From contig NZ_RFLV01000004.1 in assembly GCF_004920405.1 (NCBI RefSeq), positions 62,001 to 126,000 on the forward strand: 64,000 bases of DNA, written 5' to 3'. Positions 25,471-34,098 of the stretch are shown one piece after another. The notes under the pieces are model-generated. The model was not told the origin of the DNA, ran no database searches, and saw nothing but the letters and a program-made list of their open reading frames with translations. The number at the start of each line of letters is the position of its first letter. The stretch's first letter is position 1. Made by a program: the position numbers and the translations under genes. This stretch comes from Pseudomonas leptonychotis (GTDB taxonomy: Bacteria; Pseudomonadota; Gammaproteobacteria; Pseudomonadales; Pseudomonadaceae).

Positions 25471-26871
25471 ATGGTGCAAGCAATGAGCAAACTGCAATGC
25501 ATATCCCCCATCGACGGCTCGGTGTATGTCGAGCGTCATCTGGCCTCAAACCCAGAGATCCAGGCGGCGTTAGTCAAGGCCGAATTGGCGCAGGTGGCCT
25601 GGAAAAATACCCCTCTGGCCGAGCGCATCGCCATCGGCCGCAAGGCGATTACCGCGTTTGCCGCCAAGGAAAACCAGTTGGCTGAAGAGCTGTGCTGGAT
25701 GATGGGCCGGCCAATTCGTTATGCGGCTGGCGAGGTGCGCGGCTTTGTTGAGCGCGCCAGCTATATGGCCGACATTGCCGAGCAGGCACTGGCCGATATT
25801 CCGGTGCCGGAAAAACCCGGATTTATTCGCTTTATTCGTCGTGAGCCGCTGGGTGTGGCGCTGGTGATTGCCCCCTGGAATTACCCCTATCTGACGGCGG
25901 TGAATGCGGTGATGCCGGCGCTGTTGGCAGGCAATGCGGTGTTGCTTAAACATTCTGCGCAAACGCCGCTGTGCAGCGAGCGCATGGTTGAGGCCTTTAT
26001 TGAGGCTGGCTTACCGGAGGGCGTGTTCCAGTACCTGCACCTCAGTCATGGGGAAACCGAGGCGCTGATCCAGGCGCCGACCATCGCCCACGTCGCTTTC
26101 ACCGGTTCGGTGCCGGGCGGCACCATGGTCGAGCGCGTGGCGGTGGGGCGCTTCCTCAGTGTCGGCCTGGAACTGGGCGGCAAAGACCCCGCTTACGTAC
26201 GTGCCGATGCCGACCTTGCGCATGCGGTGGAAACCACCATCGACGGCGCTTTTTTCAACTCCGGGCAGTCCTGTTGCGGTATCGAACGCATCTATGTGCA
26301 CGAATCGCTCTTTGGGGCCTTCGTCGAGCAAGCGGTGGCGCTGGTCAAGCAATACACACTCGGTCGTTCCGATGATCCGGACACCACCCTCGGCCCATTG
26401 GTGCGTGCTGATGCAGCGGATTTCGTCCGTGGGCAAATTCACGATGCCATCGAGCAAGGCGCACAGGCGCATCTAGTGCCCGCCGACTTTGCCCTCGACC
26501 ATCCCGGCTCCCAATACCTTGCACCGCAGGTACTGACCAATGTGCACCACGGCATGCGAGTGATGACCGAGGAATCCTTCGGCCCGGTGGTTGGCATCCA
26601 GCAGGTCAAGGATGACGAAGAAGCCCTGGCCCTGATGAACGACAGCGAGTTTGGTCTTACCGCCGCGATATTCAGTCGTGACGTGGATGCCGCCATGGCC
26701 CTGGCCGACCGAGTGCAAGCCGGCACGGTGTTCCTCAACCGCTGCGATTATCTCGACCCGGCGCTGGCCTGGACCGGGGTGAAAAACTCCGGGCGTGGCT
26801 GCACCCTGTCTAGCGTCGGCTTTGAGCACGTCACCCGGCCGAAATCCTTCCACTTCAAGACTCAGCTGTGA
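25471..26871 (+). CDS. NAD(P)-dependent aldehyde dehydrogenase
   Basis: A 466-residue ALDH. The nucleophile Cys lies in FNSGQSCCGIER, the base Glu in GLELGGKDPAY and the cofactor asparagine in APWNYPY. It most likely oxidises the aldehyde made by the adjacent iron alcohol dehydrogenase, plausibly a gamma-glutamyl aminoaldehyde. The ATG at 25471 has AGGA 4 bases upstream; the next ATG (25483) is also possible. The alcohol dehydrogenase starts 7 bases after its stop. Confidence 0.88.
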   Translation: MVQAMSKLQCISPIDGSVYVERHLASNPEIQAALVKAELAQVAWKNTPLAERIAIGRKAITAFAAKENQLAEELCWMMGRPIRYAAGEVRGFVERASYMADIAEQALADIPVPEKPGFIRFIRREPLGVALVIAPWNYPYLTAVNAVMPALLAGNAVLLKHSAQTPLCSERMVEAFIEAGLPEGVFQYLHLSHGETEALIQAPTIAHVAFTGSVPGGTMVERVAVGRFLSVGLELGGKDPAYVRADADLAHAVETTIDGAFFNSGQSCCGIERIYVHESLFGAFVEQAVALVKQYTLGRSDDPDTTLGPLVRADAADFVRGQIHDAIEQGAQAHLVPADFALDHPGSQYLAPQVLTNVHHGMRVMTEESFGPVVGIQQVKDDEEALALMNDSEFGLTAAIFSRDVDAAMALADRVQAGTVFLNRCDYLDPALAWTGVKNSGRGCTLSSVGFEHVTRPKSFHFKTQL

Positions 26872-26878
26872 GGCGCAC

Positions 26879-28048
26879 ATGGACCTGAATCATTACCGCA
26901 TGAATTGGAATTACCCGACCTCGGTGCGCGTTGGTGTCGGCCGCATCAGCGAACTACCAGCGGCCTGTCGCCAGCTGGGCATGCAGGCCCCGCTGCTGGT
27001 CACCGATCCCGGTCTGGCTGCGCTGCCGATGATTGATCGGGCGCTGTTGCAGTGCCGTGATGATGGCCTCAAGACCGGCCTGTTCCATGGCATCAAGGGC
27101 AACCCCACCGGCGATAACGTGATGGCCGGGGTGGCTGCGTTCAAAGCCGGCAAGCATGACGGCGTGATCGCTTTTGGCGGTGGTTCGGCGCTGGATGCGG
27201 GCAAGGCCATCGCCCTGATGGCTGGGCAGAATCGTCCGTTGTGGGATTTCGAAGACATTGGCGACAACTGCGAGCGCGTCAATGTAGCCGGTATGGCTCC
27301 AGTGGTGGCGGTGCCGACCACCGCCGGTACTGGCTCGGAAGTCGGTCGGGCCTCGGTGATTACCGATGATGCCGCGCATATCAAGCGCATCATCTTTCAT
27401 GCGCGCATGTTGCCGGCGCTGGTGATTCTCGACCCGGAGTTGACGGTTGGCTTGCCGGCCAAGATTACCGCGGCTACGGGTATGGACGCGCTGTCGCATA
27501 ACCTTGAAGCCTTTTGCTCTCCGCTGTTCCACCCCATGGCCGAAGGCATTGCTTTGGAGGGTATGCGCCTGGTGCAGGAGTATCTGCCGCGCGCGGTAGC
27601 TAAAGGCACAGATGTCGAAGCGCGCTTACAGATGTTGGTGGCGTCGAGCATGGGCGCCACCGCATTCCAACGCGGCCTGGGCGCCATGCATGCGCTGGCT
27701 CACCCGCTCGGTGCGCTGTATGACGCCCACCATGGTTTACTCAATGCGGTGCTGATGCCCTATGTGCTGGTGGCTAATCGAGAACGAATCGAGCCACAGA
27801 TGGAGAAAATGGCGCGCTATCTGAACCTGCCTAAGTCAGGTTTTACGGGCGTGCTGGAGTGGGTGATGACGCTGCGTGAGCAGGTCGGCATTCCACATAG
27901 CCTGGGCGAGATCGGTATCGATGACACGCGTATCGAGCAGGTCGGGCAGATGGCCGAGGTTGACCCATCGGCCGGCACCAATCCGATTGCCTTTACCGCT
28001 GCGCAGTACAGTCAGTTGTTCGAAAAAGCCCTGCGCGGCACCCTTTAA
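26879..28048 (+). CDS. Iron-containing alcohol dehydrogenase
   Basis: A 389-residue group III alcohol dehydrogenase. The NAD motif is GGGSALDAGKA and the conserved PTTAGTGSEVGRASV is present. Iron-ligand histidines lie in GMDALSHNLEAF and HALAHPLGALYDAHHG. The ATG at 26879 (MDLNHYRMNWNYP) was preferred because the upstream in-frame residues overlap the ALDH gene. Sequential action with the ALDH (alcohol to aldehyde to acid) on a gamma-glutamylated amino alcohol is the simplest model. Confidence 0.88.
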   Translation: MDLNHYRMNWNYPTSVRVGVGRISELPAACRQLGMQAPLLVTDPGLAALPMIDRALLQCRDDGLKTGLFHGIKGNPTGDNVMAGVAAFKAGKHDGVIAFGGGSALDAGKAIALMAGQNRPLWDFEDIGDNCERVNVAGMAPVVAVPTTAGTGSEVGRASVITDDAAHIKRIIFHARMLPALVILDPELTVGLPAKITAATGMDALSHNLEAFCSPLFHPMAEGIALEGMRLVQEYLPRAVAKGTDVEARLQMLVASSMGATAFQRGLGAMHALAHPLGALYDAHHGLLNAVLMPYVLVANRERIEPQMEKMARYLNLPKSGFTGVLEWVMTLREQVGIPHSLGEIGIDDTRIEQVGQMAEVDPSAGTNPIAFTAAQYSQLFEKALRGTL

Positions 28049-28087
28049 TCTGCGATCGGCCAGGCGCTGGTTGTTAAGCAGCCAGTC

Positions 28088-28141
28088 GTAGCCTGGATGC
28101 AATCCAGGGGGATGGATTTCCCCGGATTTTATCCGGGTTAC
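28088..28141. repeat. Imperfect inverted repeat (GTAGCCTGGAT family)
   Basis: GTAGCCTGGAT and ATCCGGGTTAC bound a 54-base palindromic stretch after the alcohol dehydrogenase gene. A related fragment (GTAGCCCGGATGCAATC) occurs at 33922. These look like dispersed intergenic repeats; this copy may also act as a transcription end. Confidence 0.55.
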
Positions 28142-28159
28142 AGGCTTAAGCGACCTTGC

Positions 28160-28234
28160 GTAGGGTGGGTTACGCGGCGCTCCACAATGGCGGTGCCTGA
28201 TTGCTCTGCGCTAGGCACCGCTAACCCCTCCTGC
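28160..28234. repeat. Partial copy of the GTAGGGTGGGTTAG repeat
   Basis: GTAGGGTGGGTTACGCGGCG through GGTGCCTGATTG to GCTAACCCCTCCTGC aligns, with scattered changes, to the right half of the element at 12133-12298. The left half is absent and the right terminus is eroded. Confidence 0.6.
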
Positions 28235-28412
28235 GCGGTTCGCCCGTTTACTGCGTAGCGCCTGGCTGCGTTGTAGCGAACAGATACATGACTCCCCAGT
28301 TCTTCGCTTGCGCTGCCGGCGCGTGACTCCTTATAGTCCGCCGGCACTTAAGCGCCCGGCTTGCGTCAGTACCGGCTGCAAGCAGGGCCTGTTACCGCAA
28401 TGGTGAGAGGCC

Positions 28413-29336
28413 ATGATCGAAATAAAAAACCTAACCAAGCGTTTTGCCCAGCACACCGCTGTCGACGACCTGTCCTTCAGCGTTCAGGCCGGTGAAGTCC
28501 TCGGCTTTCTCGGCCCCAACGGCGCCGGTAAATCCACCACCATGAAGATGCTCACCGGCTTTTTGGCGCCGACCTCCGGCACCGCCAGCATCCTCGGTTT
28601 TGATATCCAGAAAGACACCCTCAAGGCTCAGCGGCAGATCGGTTATCTGCCCGAGGGCGCGCCGTGCTACGGCGATATGACGGTGCGCAGCTTCCTCGAA
28701 TTTATCGCCGAGGTGCGCGGTTTCAAGGGCGCCGAGAAGTGCGAACGGGTAGCCAAGGCCGTGGCCCAGGTCGAGCTTGAGGCGGTGCTGGAACAGAGCA
28801 TTGAAACCCTGTCCAAGGGCTTTAAGCGCCGCGTCGGTCTGGCCCAGGCGATTTTGCACGACCCCAAGGTGCTGATCCTCGACGAGCCCACCGATGGCCT
28901 CGACCCGAACCAGAAGCATCAGGTGCGCAAACTGATCCAGAGCCTGGCCTACGACAAGATCGTGATCATTTCCACCCACATCCTCGAAGAGGTCTCGGCC
29001 GTATGCACCCGCGCGGTGGTGATCGCCCACGGCAAGCTGCTGGCTGACGGCACACCGTTGGAGCTGGAAAGCCGCTCGCGCTATCACCAGGCGGTGACCT
29101 TGGTGGCTGAAGAGCCGCTGGATCAAGACGCGCTGGCGGCACTGCCGGGCGTTGCCGGGGTGGAAGAAAACGCCTTGGAACACAGCCTGAGTATTCTGGC
29201 CAAGCCGGGCGAAGTGATCTTCGCGCAGGTCAATGCGCTGATCGCTGAACGTGGTTGGAAAGTGCGTGAGCTAAATGTCGAACGCGGACGGCTGGATGAA
29301 GTGTTCCGCAGCCTGACCCGGGGGGAGGGGCTATGA
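28413..29336 (+). CDS. ABC transporter ATP-binding protein (GldA-like)
   Basis: A 307-residue ABC-2 type ATPase. Walker A is GPNGAGKST, the signature is LSKGFKRRVGLAQAIL and Walker B is VLILDEPTDGLD. The C-terminal extension is typical of NosF/GldA-like exporters. It overlaps the permease start by 4 bases. The next two genes encode the membrane partner and a Gldg-family protein. In Bacteroidetes the relatives serve gliding; in Pseudomonas the role of this system is not established. Confidence 0.87.
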   Translation: MIEIKNLTKRFAQHTAVDDLSFSVQAGEVLGFLGPNGAGKSTTMKMLTGFLAPTSGTASILGFDIQKDTLKAQRQIGYLPEGAPCYGDMTVRSFLEFIAEVRGFKGAEKCERVAKAVAQVELEAVLEQSIETLSKGFKRRVGLAQAILHDPKVLILDEPTDGLDPNQKHQVRKLIQSLAYDKIVIISTHILEEVSAVCTRAVVIAHGKLLADGTPLELESRSRYHQAVTLVAEEPLDQDALAALPGVAGVEENALEHSLSILAKPGEVIFAQVNALIAERGWKVRELNVERGRLDEVFRSLTRGEGL

Positions 29337-30067
29337 GTCAGTTACCGGTAATTTTCAAACGTGAGCTGGCGAGCTACTTCGCCACGCCGCTGGCGTATGT
29401 GTTTATCCTGATTTTTCTGGTGCTGTCCGGGGTGTTCACCTTCTACCTCGGTGGCTTCTTTGAAAGCGGCCAGGCCAGCCTCGCGCCGTTTTTCAACTTC
29501 CACCCCTGGCTCTATCTGTTCCTAGTGCCGGCAATTGCCATGCGCCTGTGGGCCGAAGAGCGCAAGAGCGGCACCATCGAGTTGCTGATGACCCTGCCGA
29601 TCACCCGTTTCGATGCGGTCACCGGCAAGTTTCTCGCCGCCTGGGTATTCGCCGGCCTGGCCTTGCTGCTGACCTTCCCGATGGTGATCACCGTCAACTA
29701 CCTCGGTGAGCCGGATAACGGCGCGATCATCACCGGCTATATCGGCAGTTGGCTGCTGGCCGGGGCTTACCTGGCAATTGGTTCGTGCATGTCGGCGCTG
29801 GCGAAGAATCAGGTGATCGCCTTTATTCTGTCGGTCAGCGTGTGCTTTCTGTTTATCGTCAGCGGCTTCCCCATGGTGCTCGATGGCTTCAGCGCCTGGG
29901 CCCCGCAGTGGATGATCGACGCCGTGGCCTCACTGAGCTTCCTCACCCGTTTCGATGCGATCAGCAAAGGCGTGATTGACCTGCGCGATTTGCTGTATTT
30001 CCTCACCCTGATTGCCGCCTGGTTGGCGGCGACCGCGGTGGTTATCGACCTGAAAAAAGCTGATTGA
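29333..30067 (+). CDS. ABC-2 type permease (GldF-like)
   Basis: A 244-residue membrane protein with six predicted helices. The characteristic MRLWAEERKSGTIELLMTLP segment occurs after the second helix. It begins inside the ATPase stop (ATGA) and is followed 8 bases later by the Gldg-family gene. Confidence 0.85.
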   Translation: MSQLPVIFKRELASYFATPLAYVFILIFLVLSGVFTFYLGGFFESGQASLAPFFNFHPWLYLFLVPAIAMRLWAEERKSGTIELLMTLPITRFDAVTGKFLAAWVFAGLALLLTFPMVITVNYLGEPDNGAIITGYIGSWLLAGAYLAIGSCMSALAKNQVIAFILSVSVCFLFIVSGFPMVLDGFSAWAPQWMIDAVASLSFLTRFDAISKGVIDLRDLLYFLTLIAAWLAATAVVIDLKKAD

Positions 30068-30075
30068 GGACGCCC

Positions 30076-31911
30076 ATGAAAAAGCTGATGGTTTCCAGCG
30101 CCGGGCTTGTACTCATTGCCCTGGCGTTTCTCGCGTTCAACCTGTTCTCCAGCCTGAGCCTTAGCGGCGCACGCCTGGACCTGACCGAGCAGAAGCTCTA
30201 CACCCTCTCAAGCGGTACCGAGCAGATTTTGGCTGACTTGGACGAGCCCGTGGAGTTGAGCTTTTTTTACTCCGACACTGCCACCAAGGACCTGCCGGCC
30301 CTGCGCACCTACGCCAAACGCGTTGAGGAAATGCTCAAGGCTTACCAGCGTGAAGCGGGTGACAAGCTCAAACTGACGATTATCGACCCCGAGCCGTTCT
30401 CCGAGGAGGAAGACAAGGCGGCTGAGTTCGGCTTGCAGGGTATCCCGCTGCAGCAGGGTGGCGACTCGATCTACTTCGGTCTGGCCGGCAAAAATGCCGA
30501 AGGTCAGGTGCAGGTGATCCCGTTCTTCGCCCTGGATCAGGAAGAGTTTCTGGAGTACGAACTCAGCCGACTGGTGCAGAGCCTGGCCAAACCGGAGCGG
30601 CCGGTGGTGGGTGTGTTGGCTGGGCTGCAGGTCAATGGTGGCTTCGACATGGCCGCGCGTCAGCCGACGCCGGCCTGGATGCTGATCGAGGAAATTCGCC
30701 AGCTGTTCCAGATCGAAAGCCTCAAGCGTGACGTGGATTTGATCCCGGAAAACGTCTCCGTGCTGCTGCTGATTCACCCTAAGCAACTGCCCGAGCAGAC
30801 CCTGTATGCCATCGACCAGTTCGTGCTGCGTGGCGGCAAGCTACTGACCTTCGTTGACCCCTATAGCGAAGCGGATACCCAGGCCGAGATGCCGGGTGAA
30901 GCAGTCATCGACAAAGCCTCCGATCTGCCGGCGTTGTTCAAGGCCTGGGGCCTGCGCATGGTGCCGGATCAGGTGCTCGGCGATGGTTCCTACGCCATGT
31001 CCGTGAACATGGGCCAGGGTCAGCGCCCGGTGCGCCATGCGGCTTGGCTGAGCCTGCCGAAGAATGCCCTGGATAAGGACGACATCAGCACCGCTTCGCT
31101 GGAAACCATTACGGTCGCCACGGCGGGCATCCTGGAACCGCTGGAAGGCGCGCAAACCCAGTTCACTCCGCTGATTCGCAGCTCACAGTACGCCATGCCG
31201 TTTGATGCGAAACGCTTCGGCATGCTGGCCAACCCCGAAGAGCTGATCCGCGAGCTGCAACCCACTGGTGAGCGCTACACCCTGGCGGCGCGCATCAGCG
31301 GTCCGGCGCAGTCGGCTTATCCTGACGGCATCGAAGGGCAGAAGGATGGCCTCAAGCAGGCGGACAATATCAACGTGATTGTCGTCGCTGATACCGACAT
31401 GCTCACCGATCGCATGTGGGTGCAGGTGCAGGACTTCTTCGGTCAGCGCATCCCGCAGCCATGGGCCGACAACGCCGGCTTTGCGATCAACGCGCTGGAT
31501 AACCTGGCCGGTTCCGAAGCGCTGATCAGCGTGCGCTCGCGCGGGCGCTTTACCCGTCCGTTCGAGGTGGTGGATGCGATCCAGCGTGACGCTGAGGTCA
31601 AGTTCCGCGAGAAGGAACAAGCCCTGCAAGCGCAACTGGCTGACACCGAGCAAAAGCTGGCGCAGCTGCAGCAGAGTGACGACCCCAGTAAAGCGTTGGA
31701 GCTGACGCCGGAACAGCAAGCGGCGGTGCAGCAGTTTGTGCAGCAGAAACTGGCGATCCGCAAAGAGCTGCGCAACGTGCGCTACCAGCTCAATGCCGAT
31801 ATTGAGGCGTTGGGCGGCACGCTCAAGTTCCTCAATATCGCCCTGGTGCCGCTGGTATTGACGCTGGGTGTGCTGGCGCTGTGGTTGTGGCGTCGGCGCA
31901 AGCACGGCTGA
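30076..31911 (+). CDS. Gldg-family ABC-associated protein (DUF7088/Gld-type)
   Basis: A 611-residue protein. An N-terminal membrane helix (residues about 6-28) is followed by a periplasmic GldG-like domain beginning ARLDLTEQKLYTLSSGT. A C-terminal coiled coil rich in Gln/Glu (about residues 510-580) leads to a final transmembrane helix and an RRRKHG tail. The ATG at 30076 was chosen for GAGGA 7 bases upstream. It is the last gene of the operon: a strong terminator begins 15 bases after the stop. The DUF4340 gene that usually follows in related operons, as I recall them, is absent. Confidence 0.82.
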   Translation: MKKLMVSSAGLVLIALAFLAFNLFSSLSLSGARLDLTEQKLYTLSSGTEQILADLDEPVELSFFYSDTATKDLPALRTYAKRVEEMLKAYQREAGDKLKLTIIDPEPFSEEEDKAAEFGLQGIPLQQGGDSIYFGLAGKNAEGQVQVIPFFALDQEEFLEYELSRLVQSLAKPERPVVGVLAGLQVNGGFDMAARQPTPAWMLIEEIRQLFQIESLKRDVDLIPENVSVLLLIHPKQLPEQTLYAIDQFVLRGGKLLTFVDPYSEADTQAEMPGEAVIDKASDLPALFKAWGLRMVPDQVLGDGSYAMSVNMGQGQRPVRHAAWLSLPKNALDKDDISTASLETITVATAGILEPLEGAQTQFTPLIRSSQYAMPFDAKRFGMLANPEELIRELQPTGERYTLAARISGPAQSAYPDGIEGQKDGLKQADNINVIVVADTDMLTDRMWVQVQDFFGQRIPQPWADNAGFAINALDNLAGSEALISVRSRGRFTRPFEVVDAIQRDAEVKFREKEQALQAQLADTEQKLAQLQQSDDPSKALELTPEQQAAVQQFVQQKLAIRKELRNVRYQLNADIEALGGTLKFLNIALVPLVLTLGVLALWLWRRRKHG

Positions 31912-31926
31912 TTGCACTTGTACCTA

Positions 31927-31960
31927 CAAAGGGCCGCATGATGCGGCCCTTTGTTTTATT
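31927..31960 (+). terminator. Terminator of the Gld-type operon
   Basis: CAAAGGGCCGCAT and ATGCGGCCCTTTG form a 12-13 bp stem with almost no loop, followed by TTTTATT. Very strong. Confidence 0.92.
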
Positions 31961-31980
31961 GGCTGTTTGCGATGAGGTAT

Positions 31981-32046
31981 GTAGGAGGGGCTTCAGCCGC
32001 GAAAAAAGCGATTAACAGCCTGCCGCTAAATCGCCTCCCACAGGTA
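31981..32046. repeat. REP-like element
   Basis: GTAGGAGGGGCTTCAGCCGCGA, shown here as GTAGGAGGGGCTTCAGC plus CGCGA, and the opposed CGCCTCCCAC about 40 bases later resemble the Pseudomonas REP pair that is also found inside hrpA (40097-40162). It lies in the intergenic space before the tautomerase gene. Confidence 0.6.
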
Positions 32047-32195
32047 CCTCAATGCTTCGAGCAGTGGCTCGAATGGGCTGAGCGCGGCGATACCCATGCT
32101 GTCGTTGACACGCCATAATGCGCCCGCGCCATTGCGCCAAGCGGATCGCCGTGACCGATCTAACCAGTCCTGTTTCCCTGTTTGAGGATTATTAG

Positions 32196-32384
32196 ATGCC
32201 TACCCTTCTGGTCAAAATATTCGAAGGCCGTTCCGACGAGATCAAGCGCGAGTACGCCAAAGCCCTTACCGAAGCCTCGACTCGCGTTCTCGGCTGCGAT
32301 GCCGACGCAGTGGATGTGATTTTCGAGGAGGTGAAGAAAAGCGATTGGGCCAGCGCTGGCGTGATGTGGTCTGAACGCGACTAG
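32196..32384 (+). CDS. 4-oxalocrotonate tautomerase-family protein
   Basis: A 62-residue tautomerase superfamily member. Pro2 becomes the N-terminal catalytic proline after Met removal, and the PTLLVKIFEGRSDEIKREYA start is typical. The usual second basic residue (Arg11/Arg39 of 4-OT) may be Arg12 here. It is a stand-alone gene before a convergent DUF5064 gene. The substrate is unknown, possibly a 2-hydroxymuconate-like enol acid. Confidence 0.8.
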   Translation: MPTLLVKIFEGRSDEIKREYAKALTEASTRVLGCDADAVDVIFEEVKKSDWASAGVMWSERD

Positions 32385-32556
32385 CGCTGAGCCGGGGATG
32401 GGTGATGCCGTTGCACGGTTAGCCCATCCGCAGGTTGCGCGATGGGGTTAAGTATCTGGCGAGGTTGTCCTTGCACGGCGTGGTATGACCGACCACGACG
32501 GAGCGGAGTTCGCTGTGGTGGCCGTGGACGGTCCGAGCGGTTGTTACACCGCCCGC

Positions 32557-32922
32557 TTAGCTGATGTGGTCGAGATTGACGGGCTCCCCGGAGGTGGCAT
32601 GCAGCTGCTGGCGAATATCGGCGAACACTTTGTCGTATTCGTCGTGGCTGCGCATGATCGGGCTGGCACTGGGTGGTAGGCCGTGTTTAGCGGCGATCCG
32701 GGTGGCGACGCTGGCGAAGTTGAAGGCAACATCGCGATGCAGTTCGAATTCCTCCTCGAAATGTCGGTCCTGCACCTCGCCGATCAAGCGCATATGCAGC
32801 ATGGGGCCTTCTTGCGGGTCTTGGCGCACCTCGTAGTAGAAGTCGATAGAGAAGGGCAGTGCCAGCCGCAGGCTTTCAGAACGGTCGAGGTTGCTGCGGT
32901 GTAGATGGCCAGGGGTGAACAT
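32557..32922 (-). CDS. DUF5064-family protein, downstream of arcC
   Basis: A 121-residue soluble protein beginning MFTPGHLHRSNLDRSE, which I recognise as the Pseudomonas DUF5064 family. It contains an acidic FEEEFELHRD segment and no membrane helix. It begins 48 bases after the arcC stop, with AGGAG before the ATG, so it is probably the last gene of the arcDABC transcript. Its function is not known. Confidence 0.78.
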   Translation of the reverse strand: MFTPGHLHRSNLDRSESLRLALPFSIDFYYEVRQDPQEGPMLHMRLIGEVQDRHFEEEFELHRDVAFNFASVATRIAAKHGLPPSASPIMRSHDEYDKVFADIRQQLHATSGEPVNLDHIS

Positions 32923-32970
32923 GTTGAAGCGCTCCTGTAGGGCATGCAGGGCCGACGCCCTGCGGTCGGG

Positions 32971-33897
32971 TCAGTAGCAACGGATGCCGTTGCTTGCCAG
33001 GCTGATGCGGGTGCCGGAGGTGCCCTTGACGATGGCTTCGATGTTCTCCAACGAGCCGATGACCGCGCTGCTGCCGGTGTTACGGACGAACTCGCAAGCG
33101 GCCTGTACCTTGGGCCCCATTGAGCCAGCGGCGAAGCCGAGCTTGTCCATCTCGTCGGGGTGCGCTTCGGCGATGGATGCCTGCGTTGGTTTGCCCCAGT
33201 CGATATAGGCGCCGTCGACGTCAGTGGCGATCACCAGCAGGTCGCAATTGAGCTGTTCGGCGAGCAGCGCCGAACACAGGTCCTTGTCGATCACTGCCTC
33301 TACGCCGCGCAGTTGATTACCGTCATACATGGTGGGAATCCCGCCGCCGCCGGCACAGATCACCACGCTGCCTTTTTCCAGCAGCCATTTGATCGGGCGG
33401 ATTTCGAAGATGCGCTGTGGTCTGGGGCTGGCCACTACGCGGCGGTACTTGTCGCCGTCGGGGGCGATGCTCCAGCCCTTTTCGGCGGCCAGGCGCTCGG
33501 CCTCTTCCTTGCTGTAGACCGGGCCGATGGGTTTACTCGGGTTCTTGAAGGCCGGATCGGCGCTATCCACCTCGACCTGGGTGAGGAGGGTGGCGAAGGG
33601 CACTTCGAATGGCAGCAGGTTGCCGAGTTCCTGCTCAATCATGTAGCCGATCATGCCTTCGGTCTCGGCTCCGAGCACGTCCAGCGGAAAGGGATTGCTG
33701 GGGTCGTAGGCATTGCCTTGCAACGCCAGTAGGCCGACCTGTGGGCCGTTGCCATGGGCGATCACCAGTTCGTTGCCGGGCGCCACCTTGGCGATCTGCT
33801 CGCAGGCGATGCGCACGTTCTCGCGCTGGTTCTCGGCGCTCATGGCTTCACCACGGCGGAGCAGGGCGTTGCCGCCCAGAGCGATGACTAATCGCAT
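32971..33897 (-). CDS. arcC: Carbamate kinase
   Basis: A 308-residue amino acid kinase-family enzyme. It starts [17 protein letters not shown] and has the nucleotide/substrate loops [11 protein letters not shown] and [11 protein letters not shown]. It makes ATP and carbamate from carbamoyl phosphate and ADP, the energy-yielding step of the arginine deiminase pathway. It is separated from arcB by about 200 bases containing an inserted repeat, unlike the compact spacing expected for this operon. Confidence 0.95.
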   Translation of the reverse strand: MRLVIALGGNALLRRGEAMSAENQRENVRIACEQIAKVAPGNELVIAHGNGPQVGLLALQGNAYDPSNPFPLDVLGAETEGMIGYMIEQELGNLLPFEVPFATLLTQVEVDSADPAFKNPSKPIGPVYSKEEAERLAAEKGWSIAPDGDKYRRVVASPRPQRIFEIRPIKWLLEKGSVVICAGGGGIPTMYDGNQLRGVEAVIDKDLCSALLAEQLNCDLLVIATDVDGAYIDWGKPTQASIAEAHPDEMDKLGFAAGSMGPKVQAACEFVRNTGSSAVIGSLENIEAIVKGTSGTRISLASNGIRCY

Positions 33898-33921
33898 GGT
33901 TGGATCTCCTTGTTCGATAGT

Positions 33922-33947
33922 GCGTAGCCCGGATGCAATCAGGGCTA
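33922..33947 (-). repeat. Small hairpin (GTAGCCC/GGGCTAC) between arcB and arcC
   Basis: GTAGCCC and GGGCTAC pair around an 11-base loop. The sequence GTAGCCCGGATGCAATC links it to the repeat at 28088-28141. It may weaken read-through into arcC or stabilise the upstream mRNA. Confidence 0.5.
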
Positions 33948-33956
33948 CGGCTATTC

Positions 33957-34098
33957 AGAACCGGTTTAAAGTCTCGCGAGCTAGAGCAATGCAAGGCAAA
34001 ACAGACGAGGGCGCGGAGTCTACGAGTTGTAAATGAGCAGCCCGAGCCTGTTTTTAACGCAACAGTGCCGACGCGCAGCAGACTTTCAGCCGGTTCTT
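33957..34098 (-). repeat. Terminal-inverted-repeat (MITE-like) element, copy 2
   Basis: Read on the minus strand, AGAACCGGCTGAAAGTCT opens the element at the arcB stop codon and its near complement closes it at 33957. The internal blocks CTGCTGCGCGTCGGC, TTGCGTTAAAA and GCTCTAGCTCGCGA match copy 1 (17149-17347). It is shorter (142 bases) and has a different interior. Orientation relative to the upstream gene is the same as in copy 1. Confidence 0.75.
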
